Below, one piece after another: positions 62,281-64,000 of a stretch of 64,000 nt of DNA. Within the stretch, counting starts at the first letter, position 1. Each line of letters opens with the position of its first letter. Made by a program: the position numbers and the translations under genes. The stretch is from positions 2,410,468 through 2,474,467 of the forward strand of contig JAMWFC010000054.1 in the NCBI GenBank assembly GCA_027475525.1, in the 5' to 3' direction. This DNA is from Macrolepiota albuminosa. Its lineage: Eukaryota > Basidiomycota > Agaricomycetes > Agaricales > Agaricaceae. Below the pieces are notes generated by a model. The model saw only the letters and a program-made list of their open reading frames with translations, was not told the origin of the DNA and made no database searches.

Positions 62281-63566
62281 TAGCTTTTAGTTAGTAGACT
62301 AGCAAATATTATATTATATTTATTATAATATAATATTATTTACATACATATAAATATGTATATCTTTGCTGCTTAGTAAGCAGCTTATTTTTGTATTATA
62401 CTACATAGTCAATAGATCGGACTGGTCTGATTCTGTGCAGTGTGACTATTAAGCTCTCACAAACCTGTAACTTCATTATATTTTTTTGAATCTGCCAGCT
62501 AGGATCTATTGCCTAGCATCTGACATTAGTCGCAGAGTTTGTTGACAGAACTCTATCAGCTTCTTGAGCTTCTTGCACAGTCACACTGTGCAAATTTCAA
62601 ACAGGAGATTGATGAGTAACTCTATACCTGCAGTTACCACTGACGGTGGGTGGAATGCCCATGACCTATGGGGCAACCCAGCAGACACTCAGGACATGCA
62701 AACATCCAATGTGGGCCAATTAAGACTCAAGGCTCAAGATCAAGGTCAGAGCACTGACCTGTCCAAAAATGAGAGTGAGGCCTGGAGAGCTGAGAGCTTG
62801 CAATATGATGGCCAGCAATGGCCTTGGGACAAGATGCCAGGGAGATTAACTCTCTCAGTTACACAGTTGCCAGGAGGACTTTGACAGTGATGACACTCAA
62901 ATTGAGCTGAGTACTGTGTGCACTATTACTAGTACAGCTACTTAGCCAATATAGCTTTGGGCTTGCTAAGTGTGTGAGAGAGTCTCAGACAGGTCCTAAA
63001 GAACACACAGTAGGCAAGAGGGTGGTGGCAAGGAAAGTGGATAATTGGAGGCACTTGTGTAAGGCTCTAAAATGTGGTTACAGGGTGCTAAGAGTCACTG
63101 AGGAAAAGCGCTAAGAAATGCAGGAGAGTTGCTAAGGAAAGGTGCTAAGAGGCGGAGAAGAGAGTTACTAAAAGAAAGTGCTAAGTATTAGCACCTAGAA
63201 TGAGACAATAAAAAGACAAGGTTGCTTAGTGGATCTAAGCACAAAAGCCAAGCCATAGTTGCAAGGCACTAGAGAGAGAGAAAAAAAAACCTAAAGTAGA
63301 GTCCCCTTGCTTGACATGGTCAACAAGAGGTAGTCTGTTGCATATGATGACCAAAATGTTGGAATATGATCTCTACTGCCAAATTGATTGTATACTACTA
63401 ACAAAAAAGTAAGTATTTATAGTAAAGGAAGTTAGCCAATGCTAAGAGACTAAGCACTGCTAGAGGGTGGTGAACTGATGAGAATGTAAGTAAATGATGT
63501 GAATTGAATTGTATAGTAAAAATGTCCATAATGATGCTGTCATAGAAATACTTCATCATTCCATCC
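62281..63566. other. Old repeat DNA, no gene
   Basis: AT-rich stretch with ATATTATA runs near 62310-62350, and short GCTAAG-type repeats at 63080-63200. One open frame at 62564-62884 has no recognisable domain. CpG remains very rare until about 63560. Confidence 0.5.
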
Positions 63567-64000
63567 TGTCATGACCCCTCCCCGGGACATTCCTGGAGCC
63601 CCATCTGGGAGCCTCTCTCCTCAACCCCACAACGTGCCCCACCCCCACAACTACCAATGCTGCCATCACACGCATCAAAGACCGCCATCACCTAGCACCC
63701 CCAGCAACCCTGCATCACGGACCCCGGGATCAACCGCCATCAACAATCAGATCACGCTGATAGGCTTCTACTCAGACTGAGCGCATCAAGGGACATTATA
63801 GGCCAACCGACACTTGACGTACTCAGGACTCTAGCGACCAGTTGAGAATATAGAGCAGCTCTAGCTCTGGCAACCTACTACAGGATTTAGACATTTATCC
63901 TAATCCCTAGCTACCAAGCCTTCAGCACACTCCATTCACCTATCCCAGGGACAAAGGAGGCTCATAATGTATAGCACTAACACGACGGCAGGAGAGGACT
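63567..64000 (+). mobile_element. Possible start of another LTR element (edge-truncated)
   Basis: At 63567 the composition changes abruptly to CpG-containing, C-rich sequence beginning TGTCATGACCCCTCCCCGGG. That start resembles LTR termini of Ty3-type elements in basidiomycetes. No second LTR or coding sequence is inside the window, so this remains tentative. Confidence 0.35.

Overview
The window looks like a scaffold from a filamentous basidiomycete, most likely an Agaricomycete. The genes are dense with short introns of about 45-65 nt and very small exons. A KDZ-type DNA transposon is present, and the conserved proteins (transportin, VIP36-like lectin, PKA, SulP permease, proteinase-K-type protease) have a fungal character. 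This assignment is inference from gene content and structure; no marker gene fixes the species.

Positions 1-31.6 kb are ordinary euchromatin. In order: the C-terminus of an FSH1-type serine hydrolase; transportin/KAP104; an L-type lectin (VIP36 class); two unrecognised small genes; the PKA catalytic subunit; a SET-domain lysine methyltransferase (RKM/SETD6 class); a GNAT-domain protein; a long empty stretch; a secreted subtilisin-like protease; a LINE remnant; a U2 snRNA gene; a cyclase-family hydrolase; a SulP/STAS sulfate permease; a 3-hydroxyacyl-CoA dehydrogenase; a peroxisomal-type carrier; and a small secreted Gly/His/Asp-rich protein. These are unrelated housekeeping or secreted functions, not a pathway cluster. 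Splicing is unusual here: about five GC-AG introns, several AAG acceptors and a 7-nt micro-exon.

Positions 32.2-57.8 kb are a nested stack of transposons whose order can be read from target-site duplications (TSDs). The oldest layer is a minus-strand reverse-transcriptase retroelement gene, now in three pieces (57.8-57.06, 50.3-49.87 and 32.3-32.2 kb). Copia-2 (50315-57054, TSD TCCAA/TCTAA) sits in it. Copia-1 (32327-49864, TSD GTCCT, two 326-bp LTRs) also sits in it. An 11.8-kb KDZ transposon (32420-44245, 8-bp TSD TTGCTATT, 76-bp inverted repeats) is inserted in the 5' LTR of copia-1. A solo LTR (48993-49668, TSD CTTGG) is inserted in its 3' LTR. The KDZ element has three intact spliced genes: a 1329-aa transposase fused to a Ulp1-type protease, a basic protein, and a 1223-aa acidic/disordered protein. 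From 57.8 to 63.56 kb there are old copia fragments in DNA almost devoid of CpG; at about 63.57 kb CpG-rich DNA resembling the start of another LTR element begins.

An assembly signature runs through the window: at least twelve exact duplications of unrelated sequence, all with the same 77-nt unit. Eleven are tandem and one flanks the only N gap. This is what unmerged contig ends from a k=77 de Bruijn assembly would produce. Several fall in genes and cause false frameshifts, so they should be collapsed before reading gene structures.
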